Part shown: positions 1 through 10,100 of the stretch, one piece after another
Position numbering within the stretch: position 1 is the first letter of the stretch
Layout: each line of letters starts with the position of its first letter
Assembly: GCA_001825665.1 (NCBI GenBank)
Contig: MHXZ01000031.1
Span: 1 to 36,853 of the forward strand
From: Planctomycetes bacterium GWF2_41_51
GTDB lineage: Bacteria; Planctomycetota; Phycisphaerae; Sedimentisphaerales; UBA12454
Direction: 5' to 3'
Length of the DNA: 36,853 nt
Position numbers and translations under genes: made by a program
The notes under the pieces: generated by a model
What the model saw: only the letters and a program-made list of their open reading frames with translations
The model's database searches: none
What the model was told of the DNA's origin: nothing

Positions 1-262
1 TATTATGACCAGATTAAGAGCTTATAAAAAAATGTGCGAAAGATTCTTGACAGTACCTGAAATACCCTCAAGGGGAGTCGAACTCATTGAAGAAAATAGC
101 CAAGCATTTGCAGGTAAAGAGCTTATGAAAAATGCTACAAGTGTCTTGTCCGATTGCTTGGCCACTAAAAATCAGAACGATTTGAAAAAGATAATAAAGG
201 CATGGCCAAGGTTATCTGAGCATATTCAAAGGACAATTTTAGCATTGGTTGAGATGGATTGA
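1..262 (+). CDS. Tyrosine integrase C-terminal tail, open at the left window edge
   Basis: The frame is open from the window edge to a stop at 260-262. It reads through the tRNA-derived core (residues IPSRGVEL) and then gives about 60 residues ending in KIIKAWPRLSEHIQRTIL plus a short tail. The same layout occurs at 19710-19993, where the tail ends with WPNLPQHIKEAIKSL, so the two are homologous C-terminal modules of tyrosine integrases. I infer that the part after the core belongs to the segment on the right. The part before it could be the end of an integrase whose gene enters from the left, because no stop separates the two. No catalytic residues lie inside the window. It could equally be a stranded fragment started by the ATG at position 5. 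Confidence 0.6.
   Translation, partial: IMTRLRAYKKMCERFLTVPEIPSRGVELIEENSQAFAGKELMKNATSVLSDCLATKNQNDLKKIIKAWPRLSEHIQRTILALVEMD
63..83. repeat. Attachment core, copy 1 (tRNA-Glu 3' end)
   Basis: Twenty-one bases, TACCCTCAAGGGGAGTCGAA plus C, are identical to the 3' end of the tRNA-Glu gene at 35021 and to the copy at 19710. The next base differs (T instead of C), so the identity stops inside the T arm. All three copies lie in the same orientation and in the same reading frame (xPSRGVE). It marks the left boundary of segment A. Confidence 0.85.
140..163. repeat. Arm-like repeat of segment A, left copy
   Basis: A 24-base stretch beginning AGTGTCTTGTCCGATT matches 19598-19620 with one single-base indel and one substitution. 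It starts 77 bases inside the left core, and its partner starts 112 bases before the core at 19710. Segment B has a different repeat pair at almost the same distances (80 and 115 bases). This fits arm-type integrase binding sites on either side of the joined attachment site. The role is inferred from position. Confidence 0.6.
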
Positions 263-585
263 TCACCAGTATTTTCGTGCATTGCTCAAATATTTTGCCC
301 AAGCCTTTAGTGATATAAGACAGCCTAATTTTTCAACACAGGGATTTATCCAAATCTGCTTGATATATGTATTCAATTACCAAATGTTTCAAACTACCAC
401 TCTAACCATGGCCCAACTATTAATTTAATTTTTAAAATAGTACCCAACAACCATTATCGCCCCACTTTTCTTATTATTTTTCGGGTTGTATGACATCATA
501 ATGCTTTAATAAACATAAACTTAATGTCGGATGATTATTTGCCTAGTACGACTAAAATACATGAACGATCACTTTAAGAAAAATG
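263..585. other. Intergenic stretch, no gene seen
   Basis: About 320 AT-rich bases lie between the stop of the integrase tail and the stop of the converging sugar porter gene. I see no convincing reading frame, no GC-rich hairpin followed by a T-run, and no tRNA. Confidence 0.5.
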
Positions 586-1974
586 TTATAATTTGCGTTC
601 TTTCACCCAACTTCTCTCTATTTCTTCAAGGCTCCTGCCCTTTGTTTCGGATACAACGACTAGAACGAAAACGAAAGCTATCGCGCAGATCCCGCCATAG
701 AGCCAGAATACTCCACCCTTAAGTGATTCAAGCAAATAAGGGAAAAATTGCGAAACTAAATAGCATGATATCCACAAACACACCGTCGCCATTGACATCG
801 CCCTGCCTCTTACCTTTGTTGGGAATATCTCACTTATTACCACCCACACCACGGGTCCCATTGCTACTGCAAATGATGCCACATAAGTCAAAACGTAGAT
901 CAGTACCAGTTTTCCTTCAAACTGTTCCAAGCGAAAAGCCCGTCCCAGCAAAAACATTGATATTCCCATTCCGGCACTGGCAAACAACAAAAGAGGCTTG
1001 CGTCCTACCTTATCTACAACTGCTATCGCAACGAATGTAAACGTCAGATTTACAATTCCCACTATGACGGTATCAGATATTGCTGATGTCGTCGCGAGTC
1101 CAGCGCTTTTGAATATTTCAGGAGCATAATACAAAATAATATTTATACCCGTTATCTGCTGCAATATTGCCAGCCCCACCCCTATCAGCATCGCAACTCT
1201 TATTCCAGGTCTGAACAGTTGCCAGAAAGATGAACTTTCCTGAACAATTGTGTTTCTTATTTCGAGAAGCTCTTTTTGGGCGTGCTCACTGCCTCCGATA
1301 CGTTTCAAGATTCTAAGCGCCTCTGATTCTCTGTTCTTTTCCGTAAGCCACCTCGGGCTTTCCGGAACAAAAAACAGAAATATAAAAAACAGCATTGCAG
1401 GAATAGCTTCCGATCCGAACATCCATCGCCAGCCGTAATTAATATTCCATTGCTCAGTGCCTTGGCCTGCGATTATGGAGTTAATGAAATATACCAGCAG
1501 CATACCGCTTATAATGGCGAACTGGTTTAATGACACCAGACGTCCTCGCAATCTAGCAGGCGAAATCTCTGCGATATACATTGGCGAAAGCATTGATGCC
1601 GCTCCTACCCCTAATCCCCCTAATATTCTGGCAATTACGAAATCGAACAACCCATAGGGCACGCCGGACCATACCGCCGATATGAAAAAACATACTGCCG
1701 ACAAGACAAGCACCTTTTTTCTTCCAAATTTATCACTAAGTACCCCTGCGAGCATCGCACCAAAGATACATCCTACCAGTGCCGATGATGCAACCCATCC
1801 TGTCATCATGGTACTAAGCGCGAATTTGGTTTTCATAAACCCGATCGCTCCGCTTATGACTGCCGTATCATAACCAAAAAGCAATCCGCCAAGCGCCGCT
1901 ACAAAACTCAACACAAGTAAGTAACCGACTGAACCTTTGTGATTAACATTTCTGCCTACTGTTTGTATATCCAT
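586..1974 (-). CDS. MFS sugar porter (XylE/GalP/AraE-like)
   Basis: A 12-helix proton-linked or facilitative sugar transporter of the sugar porter family, expected in the inner membrane. Visible signatures in order are GGLLFGYDTAVISGA in helix 1, SDKFGRKK in the first cytoplasmic loop, PESPRWL before the central loop, QQITGINIILYY in helix 7, and SETKGRSLEEIE at the end in place of PETKG. Length (462 aa) is normal. I place the start at 1974 and not at the ATG four codons upstream, because that upstream ATG overlaps the GAGG ribosome binding site six bases before the chosen start. It lies 138 bases downstream of the phosphodiesterase gene in the same direction. I infer that it imports the mono- or oligosaccharide released by the secreted enzymes of the cluster. 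The substrate cannot be read from sequence. Confidence 0.9.
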   Translation of the reverse strand: MDIQTVGRNVNHKGSVGYLLVLSFVAALGGLLFGYDTAVISGAIGFMKTKFALSTMMTGWVASSALVGCIFGAMLAGVLSDKFGRKKVLVLSAVCFFISAVWSGVPYGLFDFVIARILGGLGVGAASMLSPMYIAEISPARLRGRLVSLNQFAIISGMLLVYFINSIIAGQGTEQWNINYGWRWMFGSEAIPAMLFFIFLFFVPESPRWLTEKNRESEALRILKRIGGSEHAQKELLEIRNTIVQESSSFWQLFRPGIRVAMLIGVGLAILQQITGINIILYYAPEIFKSAGLATTSAISDTVIVGIVNLTFTFVAIAVVDKVGRKPLLLFASAGMGISMFLLGRAFRLEQFEGKLVLIYVLTYVASFAVAMGPVVWVVISEIFPTKVRGRAMSMATVCLWISCYLVSQFFPYLLESLKGGVFWLYGGICAIAFVFVLVVVSETKGRSLEEIERSWVKERKL

Positions 1975-2112
1975 ATTTTGCCTCATTTATGTTTAAGTAA
2001 CCGAGCTGCTTGAACATCATACTTTTTTCTATCAATGTTTGCACTAGTATACTTATAATATTGTCCTACCCCAAATCGGAAGAAGGAAGTCCCGAAGGGC
2101 AATGCATCTTAA

Positions 2113-2961
2113 TCAATTTTTGAACGAATTCACATCTGCGGACACGTTTACCGGTCGGATGGCTGAAAGCAGCAAGGCGGGTTTATTAGTTGTAATACCG
2201 CTTACACCAATATTCATCAAATATTTAGCTTCATTGACGTCATCAACGGTGTATACATATATTTTCAGACCAGCAGCATTTGCCTTTTCAACAAGTTGCG
2301 GAGTCATACCAAGCGAATGGGCATTTATTGCATCTATACCGGCATCTTTTGCTATTTGAATAATATTGGGGTCGTAAGGCAACAGCTTTTCGGTAACTGG
2401 ATCTTTTTTGCGGCCGACAAGCCAATAAGCTGGAATTTCGGGCATCATCTTTTTGGCGGCTGTTATCGTGGTCAGATCGAAACCTATAATGGTGAGTTGG
2501 GGCTTTTTGTTATTTTTTTCAATATCCTCCTTGAGAAATGGCAAAATTTCCTGTCCGCACTTAATCTCAATAAATAAGCGTTTGCCCGGCGGTACTGTTT
2601 CGATTACCTCTTCAAGGAATGGAATTTTTTCACCAGTAAAATCTGGGTGTTTCAATTTGCCTGCATCGAGAGTTCTGATTACATCAGAATTTACATCGCT
2701 GACCCTGAGATCTATACCGGTGACATGTTTTGTTGAGATATCGTGTATGACCACAATTCTTTTGTCTTTGGTAAGAAAGACATCACATTCAGCAGCATCG
2801 CTGTTATCTTTCCAGGCTTGGATAAATGCAGCAATCGTATTTTCCGGTGCGACATGGGATGCACCGCGATGCGCAATTATTTCGACTGAACCTGGAAAAG
2901 CGGAGCAGGCAAAATAAAGCAGATAGAGAAATCCAAAAAAATATACTATTAATGTATTCAT
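2113..2961 (-). CDS. Secreted or membrane-anchored glycerophosphodiester phosphodiesterase
   Basis: GDPD-family TIM barrel that hydrolyses glycerophosphodiesters to glycerol-3-phosphate and an alcohol. The core motifs are present: HRG at residue 31 followed by PENT, the metal ligands E58 and D60 (AECDVFLTKD), the catalytic HD at 73-74, and IEIK further on. The first 24 residues are hydrophobic and end in YFACSA, which could be a signal peptide or a weak lipobox (Cys19). I chose the ATG at 2961 (preceded by AAGGA) over an in-frame TTG nine codons upstream, because the signal sequence then begins correctly. It follows the PEP-CTERM gene across a 13-bp hairpin. Its place in a glycan cluster suggests removal of glycerophosphoryl groups from a polymer or lipid, but this is inference. 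Confidence 0.85.
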   Translation of the reverse strand: MNTLIVYFFGFLYLLYFACSAFPGSVEIIAHRGASHVAPENTIAAFIQAWKDNSDAAECDVFLTKDKRIVVIHDISTKHVTGIDLRVSDVNSDVIRTLDAGKLKHPDFTGEKIPFLEEVIETVPPGKRLFIEIKCGQEILPFLKEDIEKNNKKPQLTIIGFDLTTITAAKKMMPEIPAYWLVGRKKDPVTEKLLPYDPNIIQIAKDAGIDAINAHSLGMTPQLVEKANAAGLKIYVYTVDDVNEAKYLMNIGVSGITTNKPALLLSAIRPVNVSADVNSFKN

Positions 2962-2974
2962 TACTTCTGTATCC

Positions 2975-3011
2975 TTAGAAAGGAGCAACTTTAAACGCTG
3001 CTCCTTTCTAA
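2975..3011 (-). terminator. Perfect 13-bp hairpin between the PEP-CTERM and GDPD genes
   Basis: TTAGAAAGGAGCA at 2975-2987 and its exact complement at 2999-3011 enclose an 11-base loop. It starts 15 bases after the PEP-CTERM stop codon and ends 14 bases before the GDPD start codon. There is no long T-run, so it may be a weak terminator or an mRNA-stabilising or processing hairpin that sets different levels of the two genes. Confidence 0.5.
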
Positions 3012-3026
3012 CATAAGCTGTATAAT

Positions 3027-3731
3027 TTATTTTTTTCTAAGCAAAGCAGTACCTATGCCAAGCAAAATTAAAGTCAATGGTTCAGGGACTTGCACTAATT
3101 GGAATCCATTGAACGGCGCATACGAAGCACCTGTTCCCGTTGTCCATGTAATTGTTATCATTCCATCGACCGGAGTAATATTTTTTAATACAACATAGTC
3201 CTCATTTTCCCAAAGCTGCGTTTTGACCGTCGCGGCATTATCCAAAGTAGTTTCTTTATTCTGACTACCAACAATGAATTTTGTAAATTGGCCACCGTTG
3301 CGATTTTGACCATAGAGGTAAATATCAAAAGATGAATTAGTTAATCCATTCAATTTTACATTTCCCGTGTTACTACCAGCAACATAGATATAATCACGCA
3401 TTAAAATCTGCTGTTCTATCGGAAGCGGTGTAGTTCCGCCGAATACAGTTTCTCCAAGCGCCCATCCATAAGAAACATTCAAATTTATGCCGACAGTAGT
3501 ATCATTGCCATACGAATCTTTCAGGGCACGGAATACGCCCGCTGGATCACTATAAATCTTAGAATTCCAGAAAGTACCTGTGTCCGGTGCAACTCCTATA
3601 CCAGCACAGGTATTAATTCCCGGCCACGTAGCCCAGTTATTAGTGTCGAAATCTACATTTACGACAATTGCTTGTGACTGAACGGTAAACAACATCAGAA
3701 ATGCTAAGACTAACAAATAATATTTCTTCAT
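3027..3731 (-). CDS. PEP-CTERM exported protein
   Basis: A 234-aa exported protein. It starts with a Sec signal peptide (MKKYYLLVLAFLMLFTVQSQA) and ends with a PEP-CTERM sorting signal: VPEPLTLILLG, a hydrophobic stretch, then RKK. Such proteins are processed by an exosortase-type system and held at the cell surface or in extracellular matrix. The body is beta-rich with no enzyme motif that I recognise; a carbohydrate-binding fold is possible. The start at 3731 is favoured by GGAGG eight bases upstream over an ATG ten codons earlier. It has its own promoter with a GTGTACGTACAC operator about 100 bases upstream, so it is probably under the LacI regulator and may be among the most strongly induced products. 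Confidence 0.8.
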   Translation of the reverse strand: MKKYYLLVLAFLMLFTVQSQAIVVNVDFDTNNWATWPGINTCAGIGVAPDTGTFWNSKIYSDPAGVFRALKDSYGNDTTVGINLNVSYGWALGETVFGGTTPLPIEQQILMRDYIYVAGSNTGNVKLNGLTNSSFDIYLYGQNRNGGQFTKFIVGSQNKETTLDNAATVKTQLWENEDYVVLKNITPVDGMITITWTTGTGASYAPFNGFQLVQVPEPLTLILLGIGTALLRKK

Positions 3732-3831
3732 TTTCTCGTCCTCCAGAGACTGCCTGACCATTATTAAACGTTCGCACAGTCAGGCAAACATGCGCGACCA
3801 TTAATCACCTGCACATTGCAGAATAATCACC

Positions 3832-3870
3832 GTGTACGTACACTATACTAAAAACAGCTTTAAATGTCAA
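3832..3870 (-). promoter_or_regulatory. Promoter and LacI-type operator before the PEP-CTERM gene
   Basis: On the minus strand TTGACA (3870-3865), a 17-base spacer and TATAGT (3847-3842) form a near-consensus promoter. The palindrome GTGTACGTACAC (3832-3843) starts on the last two bases of the -10 box. The same geometry occurs at 16428-16466 and 17785-17823, so a repressor bound here would block transcription start. Confidence 0.85.
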
Positions 3871-3887
3871 TATTTTTAGTGTTAATT

Positions 3888-6800
3888 TTATTGAACGCAG
3901 TTCTGATTGATACTTGAATTATTTACTATTTGAAATGGGGCACTTTCATTACCAAACCGGTCAACAGCAGTTATCTTATAAAAGCATGTGTCTATGCGGG
4001 TAGAATCAAAATCTAAGCCATTATCTGCAAAACTTGTCGTAAATGCATCTACAAAGGTGAGATAATTTACGCAGCCAATTTCGAAAGAGGCTTTTCTGCT
4101 TCTGTATATTTTGTACCCAAACACATCTCCGGACGAGGCGTTCCATATCAAACGTCCTTTCGAAAACTTCACGTTTTCAGGCACATTCGGTGCAATGTTA
4201 TCAGGCATTACATAAATGATTGCCGATAAACCCTGTTGTGGCGCAGATGGCGGAAAAACACAATTGTTACTTCCATCGCTTGCGCTAACATAATATTCAA
4301 TTCCCTCAGTATCATCTGGTAATTTCACAGTGGAGCAAAAAACAGCTCGGGACCGTCTGGTCATATTTACAGCAGTCCAATCAGGGTTACCAATTGACCT
4401 GTAATACAACACAGCATTTAACAATTCATTTTTCCTATTATCTAAAAGCCGCACTGTAATTTCAAATGGTTGACCTTTAGCCAAAGAACTCTGAGGAGAA
4501 ACCAAAATTATTTTAGGTGCATTAGTGTCTGAACTGCCGGCATAGCAGCTTGGTGAGGAAAATTGAGGACTTTCCATCCCGGATGTATTCACGGCAGTAA
4601 CACTATAGCGGTGTTTGCCTTTTATTGTATCATCCCAACTTATATCATTTTTGCTCAATAATTGGGAAACTTTTATTCCGTTTCGGTATACGTAGAATCC
4701 CTTAATTGCAGGTTCCTCGTTTTTCCAACTTATGAAGGCTCCATTGAGAGTACCTTTTGCCTGGACATGTGATGGCATTTTAACATTCTGAGCCGAACGT
4801 ACCTCAGCTATTTTGTTTACATAGTTGAGCTGTACAAAGCGATTTTGAACGCTCTGAATATTTCCAAGTGAAGAAATATCGACAACACGCTTATTGAAGT
4901 TATTCACCCACTCTGCCATTTTTTCAGTAAATTGAGCCACACTCATTGAAGGAGCACCAGTATCTAATTCAATATGGTTATATTCAGAAGCTATCCTGCA
5001 TCTGAGCAGTTCAAGTCTGGCCTTTCTGGAAGAATCTGTTTCGGCCTCAATGGTGTTATTTATAGCCGTCAATTGAGTAAGAGCTTTTTGTCTATCATCA
5101 ATTTTATGGCCTCTAAACACAAAATATACATCATGCGTGCCGGTTGTGCCTTTAATTGTACAGGAATAATTATCCCATTTTTGCCAGTCCCCGCTGCCAG
5201 ATATAACGCCCTCTCCAATGAGAAGGCCTGAAACAGAATCAAGACGGATTTCAATATTTCCTCCATTGGTTGCACTAGCCGCTCTAACTTGGAAAGTATT
5301 CCAATCTGAATTGAAGTTTATAGAGGAAAACATCACCCAATCCTTATCCTGGATATAAGCTACACATTGGCCGCCTTCATTTGCGCCGGCATTTTGCGTA
5401 CCTGACTGAGACGAATAAGAACTAGCATCAGTAAACTCAGGAATAATTGCATTTGAGTTGTAAAATCTGAACCTATATAAATTAAAAAGAAATCCAGAAT
5501 CAGAATACCGCAAATCACCATCAAAAGGCGGAGTGGCAGTACATTCTCCAAAATCACTTGCGTATGGTTCATTTTGATTTATTATCGACGTAATCAATTT
5601 GCTTGCATTACTTCCATAGCAGCTTTTGACATAGTGATCATAAACAGCTTCTGAATTGGTGAATTTGGCGGAATCATACCACGGTGCATTTGCGATATAC
5701 CACAGCTTTGGATCGATAGCGTCAGTTATGCGCCATGTGAGACAGTACAGTCCTTTAGTGTTTGAAGTACGCAAAGACTGATAGCAACTTATAGTGTCTG
5801 AAAGATGAATGTTATAAGGATAATAATATTCTGAACTAGCCATGTCTCTTTCAAGCCACGGACAGGCCCAGTATTCCCGTTCTCCATATTGGCTGCCGTC
5901 AGGCCATTTTGCCGAATATGGTGCGATAGGCGCGCAAATCACATCTGGTGGCAAAGATTGAATAGACTCCGGCTTAAGCCCCCAGCCAGAAACGGCAAAT
6001 TTAAGCTTGGGATTTGTGGCCTTTAAGCCATTATACCATCCCATGAACATCTTCTGCCAGGCTGTTGAATCACTTCCCATTGTCTCACTTTGAAAACAGA
6101 TCAAGTAATCTAAATTTGGGTAGTCGGTTGCTATTTGCTCGATTCTGGCTTTTATTACATCTGTATCGCTTGCGCTGACATTGTACTCGGCGGGGATTTT
6201 ATCTAAGTCAATGCCCAATCCAATTTTCACTCCTCGTGAATGCGCATAATCAATAACACGTTTGAAAAGATTTGTACCTTTTTTAAATACTTCTTTATTT
6301 GAAAGTTTTTCATTATGAAGGGCGCAATCGGCTCCAAAATCGTAATCATCAAACAAATCTGAACTTCCAAAAAGATATTCATTTACATTCCATTTAGGCC
6401 CTGCCCATCCATGACCACTGCTTGCGGTAGCCATCCAGGATCTTGATATATAACCATTCAATTCGAAATTATGAAACATCTCATTATGTTTGCCTTCACC
6501 ATTATAGTTATGAATATGCAAGAAATTCATCCGCATTTTGGCCATCTGGTCTATTACATATTTCCAGTCTTGCCATGAGTACACAGTGGCTGATTGCGGG
6601 AAATTGGTCCATGGTAAAAAACCACGTATATACATCTGCGGTTTGCGAATTTCATTAACATCAGGCAAAGTGACCAAACTTGTCTGAGGAGGTAAAACAT
6701 CGCCGCTCATATAAAAATTGATACCGTAATAATCTTGAAGCAGCCCGTATACTCCATAAAGCACACCGGTATCCTCCGTCCCAAGTACAGCAATGATATC

Positions 6801-7115
6801 ATGGCCATTTACGCTTAATTTCTTTAACTGATAACTCTGCGGCCCAAGTTCATCTGGCGACAAAAAGCCGCTATCTGCTAAGGATTTCAAAATTGAATTG
6901 CTTGCGGTTGTACCGATAACAAAACCACCATCATACACAGCAGCATCATCGCATACTTTGGGCAGTTCATGGCCAAGCATATACAAGTACCTCTGAAGCT
7001 CTTGACCAGAATATTTCTCCATGGGCGAAGCATTTTTGCCCAAAATAATATGAGCTTGCTGCCCGAATGATATTGATGTAAAAATAATACATATACAGAA
7101 TAAATGTCTAATCAC
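3888..7115 (-). CDS. Secreted multidomain glycoside-hydrolase-like protein with CBM6
   Basis: 1075 aa with a short signal peptide (about 1-18). Residues about 20-150 look like the non-catalytic GH20b/GH67 N-terminal domain: GTTASNS early, then VLGTEDTGVLYGVYGLLQDY, as in alpha-glucuronidase, hexosaminidase and DUF4838-type proteins. A barrel-like region follows (about 155-530), starting IRGFLPWTNFP and WKYVIDQMAKMRMNFLHIH, with a conserved-looking FQSETMG segment. About 555-680 resembles a CBM6 (GGQCVAYIQDKDWVMF, then GDWQKW). After it come a helical segment and two or three fibronectin-III-like domains. Translation starts at GTG, five bases after GAGG. The gene follows the 1760-aa gene by 79 bases, so the two are probably cotranscribed. 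The substrate is not assignable. The glycosidase role is inferred, and I cannot name the catalytic acids with certainty. Confidence 0.7.
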   Translation of the reverse strand: MIRHLFCICIIFTSISFGQQAHIILGKNASPMEKYSGQELQRYLYMLGHELPKVCDDAAVYDGGFVIGTTASNSILKSLADSGFLSPDELGPQSYQLKKLSVNGHDIIAVLGTEDTGVLYGVYGLLQDYYGINFYMSGDVLPPQTSLVTLPDVNEIRKPQMYIRGFLPWTNFPQSATVYSWQDWKYVIDQMAKMRMNFLHIHNYNGEGKHNEMFHNFELNGYISRSWMATASSGHGWAGPKWNVNEYLFGSSDLFDDYDFGADCALHNEKLSNKEVFKKGTNLFKRVIDYAHSRGVKIGLGIDLDKIPAEYNVSASDTDVIKARIEQIATDYPNLDYLICFQSETMGSDSTAWQKMFMGWYNGLKATNPKLKFAVSGWGLKPESIQSLPPDVICAPIAPYSAKWPDGSQYGEREYWACPWLERDMASSEYYYPYNIHLSDTISCYQSLRTSNTKGLYCLTWRITDAIDPKLWYIANAPWYDSAKFTNSEAVYDHYVKSCYGSNASKLITSIINQNEPYASDFGECTATPPFDGDLRYSDSGFLFNLYRFRFYNSNAIIPEFTDASSYSSQSGTQNAGANEGGQCVAYIQDKDWVMFSSINFNSDWNTFQVRAASATNGGNIEIRLDSVSGLLIGEGVISGSGDWQKWDNYSCTIKGTTGTHDVYFVFRGHKIDDRQKALTQLTAINNTIEAETDSSRKARLELLRCRIASEYNHIELDTGAPSMSVAQFTEKMAEWVNNFNKRVVDISSLGNIQSVQNRFVQLNYVNKIAEVRSAQNVKMPSHVQAKGTLNGAFISWKNEEPAIKGFYVYRNGIKVSQLLSKNDISWDDTIKGKHRYSVTAVNTSGMESPQFSSPSCYAGSSDTNAPKIILVSPQSSLAKGQPFEITVRLLDNRKNELLNAVLYYRSIGNPDWTAVNMTRRSRAVFCSTVKLPDDTEGIEYYVSASDGSNNCVFPPSAPQQGLSAIIYVMPDNIAPNVPENVKFSKGRLIWNASSGDVFGYKIYRSRKASFEIGCVNYLTFVDAFTTSFADNGLDFDSTRIDTCFYKITAVDRFGNESAPFQIVNNSSINQNCVQ

Positions 7116-7194
7116 AAAAACCTCACATAATTAATAAAAATAGTCAAATCAAAATCGATGAAACCTTGTTCTCACAGATATAGTAAAATACATT

Positions 7195-10100
7195 TCATAA
7201 TCCAGGCTCGTACTCGCACGGCGGATTTGGATCCGTACACTCGAGCCATTGCGCAGCAAGCACCACAAAATCATTTACTCTTACATTACCGTCATGGCTC
7301 AGGTCCGCCCCATTACACCAGTCAGATGAATCACAACCAGATAGCAGCCACTGCTCTGCAAACATACTGAAGTCTTGCAGGTTAACATAACAATTATTGT
7401 CCAAGTCTCCCTCCGGAAATGGATGATTTACATCACCGCAAACAGGAGAATAAGAATTTTGTAAATTCTCAGTAATACTTACATTATCAAAACTCGCAAG
7501 ACATAACTCTTCGTTCAAATGTGAAGCAACTGCCAAACCGATATATACGGTTGAATTCATATTAATGGTTTTAGAAGTTCCTATTTGGGTCCAACTTGTT
7601 CCATCAGAAGAAGTGTATCCCCTGAAAGTGTTTCCTGTTCGAACCAGCTTAATCCAATAAGGAGCTGCACCACCTGAACTCGAAGTGTGTCCTGTTTGTC
7701 CTCCCGTAGTTGTTCGCCATTGCAGATTTTTACCAATTTGAGGATACATGTTTACCATTATATTTGCAGAATCATGCGAAAGACTATTTCTGATCATAAC
7801 GCCTGCTTTTGCCCAACCACTGGTCATTTCCATATAATTTACCCGGGCCACAATGGTACAGTCTCCCGTCACCTGTTTATATGCGAAGTGGAATTTATCA
7901 GATGTGCCTACAATATCCGAACCTGCTCCATGTATAGCTTTTTCTGTGCCTCTATCGAGAAACTCTCCCGCAATTCCAACTGCTCCTATATCCTGTGACT
8001 GCAATGTATCATTAATCATGGTTCTGATAAACATGTAATCCACGTGCAGCGTGTCTAAATATCTGTTTCCCTGTGTCTTGTCGGTATCCATGGCGCGAAC
8101 GTATATGGTTCCATTTATATCATTTGGTAGTGTGTACGTTTGCCAATTACCATCATCATTAGTTTTGGTTACAGTTAGCATATCAATGTAGTTGACTCCA
8201 TCTGTTGAATACGCAAAAACAAAATTGTCATTCTCCGAATTAGGGCTATGAAACGCCTGAACATTAAATGTTATCGTCAAATCCGATCCGCCAGTAACAT
8301 TGAACTTCCATTTGTGCTCCAAATAACTATATGAGCCATTATCAAGTTCGGTAAGTCGTTCGGAAAAATTATTATTCGCGTTAGTATCGCCATAAGTGCC
8401 CAATCTTGTACTGCTGACATCTATGTCCTGGCTGGCAGTTACGTCAGCAAGGGTTGAATGTACCGAATTCATATACATCTGCTCTATCAACTCTTCTACT
8501 GTAACTTTCCTTATATTTGAGTTCAATTGAGTTCCAAAAGCATTAAGCTGATCAACAGAGTAATCCCACATGCTAACTATGACCACGCTATATGATTCAG
8601 GACTTGAAGGATTTCGAGGCAGGTTGTTCAATTTATATATGACCGTGTTTGGATCATTTGTGACAGCATCCCACAAAGCACAGCGCACGGTTACAAATGG
8701 TCGGCCCCCGAACCAATTGATTCTATGCTTATAAACTGTGGGCCAATCCAGAATACCTCCCCGAAGCGGGTCCATTGCAGCAAATTTTTTCCCTACGGAC
8801 GAATAGGAATCATCATAAGAATTTTGATCAGTTATTAAAATAATTCTTTGATCAATCCTGTCCATATACTCTTCCAATTGCTTATTGTGTTGAGTCAGCA
8901 TAGGAAACTGTGAGGGTCGAAAGAAGCCCATGCCAGAATACGGAGTATAGTAACAATCCTTTGTGGTAGCCAAATCATAAAATCTTGAAATCACAGCCGG
9001 AGCAAGTTTGGTCAAGGCCGGGGAAACACCCCAACTGATAGCCATTTGACCTTTTCTGGGGTTGCTATAAAAACGAGGATCATCAAACTGCTGCCAATCA
9101 TACAATTGCCCCTGCAAACCGTCACCATCAGCATACATGATTGCAACATAATGCACCTTATCTTCTTGTACATACGTCCGATTCACTGTCTGTGAAAACT
9201 CAATCGGAGGTACAGCATTTGAAAAACCATTATGAACAGACAGGTTCAAAACATATGGCGAAGATTCCTGATAAAGATTTTTCGATGCATGAAAATCTAC
9301 CATGCCCTGTTCATTGCGTTTTACCGCTGGATCGTCCCATCCAAAACATGGGGAGCTATCAGTTACAGCATCGAGGATAGCAGAGGCAATTGAATAATCG
9401 GCAGTCCACATGGTCATAATTTTTGTTGCGGGACTCCAGTCTCGAGTCAATAGGTGATTGAGATCATTGGCCACCACTACTATGCCGTTGTGCCTCATAC
9501 TATTCCAGTAGTTATTGAATGCCCATAGGTCATTTTTGCCGCGGCAATCAACCAACAGCGAAAGACCAAGAGCCTGGACGCTTGCTTCCATGCTTGTGTC
9601 AACTGCGACTCCCTTAACAACACCCGCCAACGAAGTAGCAACATTTATTGAATTTGCATCGCTGAGACTATAAAGCACGTATCCATTGAGTCTGCTTTTA
9701 TAATGCTTCAAAAGCCACATACAAGCGCTATCGTCTCCCTGGAGGCGTTCAACCTGAGTATACTTAACCCCGTAATTGTTCACTAAGTACAAGAGGTAGG
9801 TTGGGTCATCATTATCGATATAAATCTCAGGCCTGGTTTGTGCAACTATACCCTGCAAAGATTGTACAAGCACGTACTCAGGGTTTGACAACTTCCATTT
9901 CTGTACCACATAAAGATCTTCAGGCTGTTCAATACCATAATCTAAACTATAAGGCGATACAGTAAACGACCATGTATCACCTTTTATGGTTGAAGAACCA
10001 ACTTCGTCAATTCTCCAGTAGTAAGTAGTTATGTCGCTTGTTAGTGTGGGCAGAGTATATATCGTGGCAGTCTGATTGCCTTTAAATTCGGGCGAATTTA

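Noticed and set aside
2063-2100. Terminator between the GDPD and sugar porter genes
   Set aside because: CCC-TTC-GGG can form only a three-pair hairpin and no T-run follows on the minus strand.
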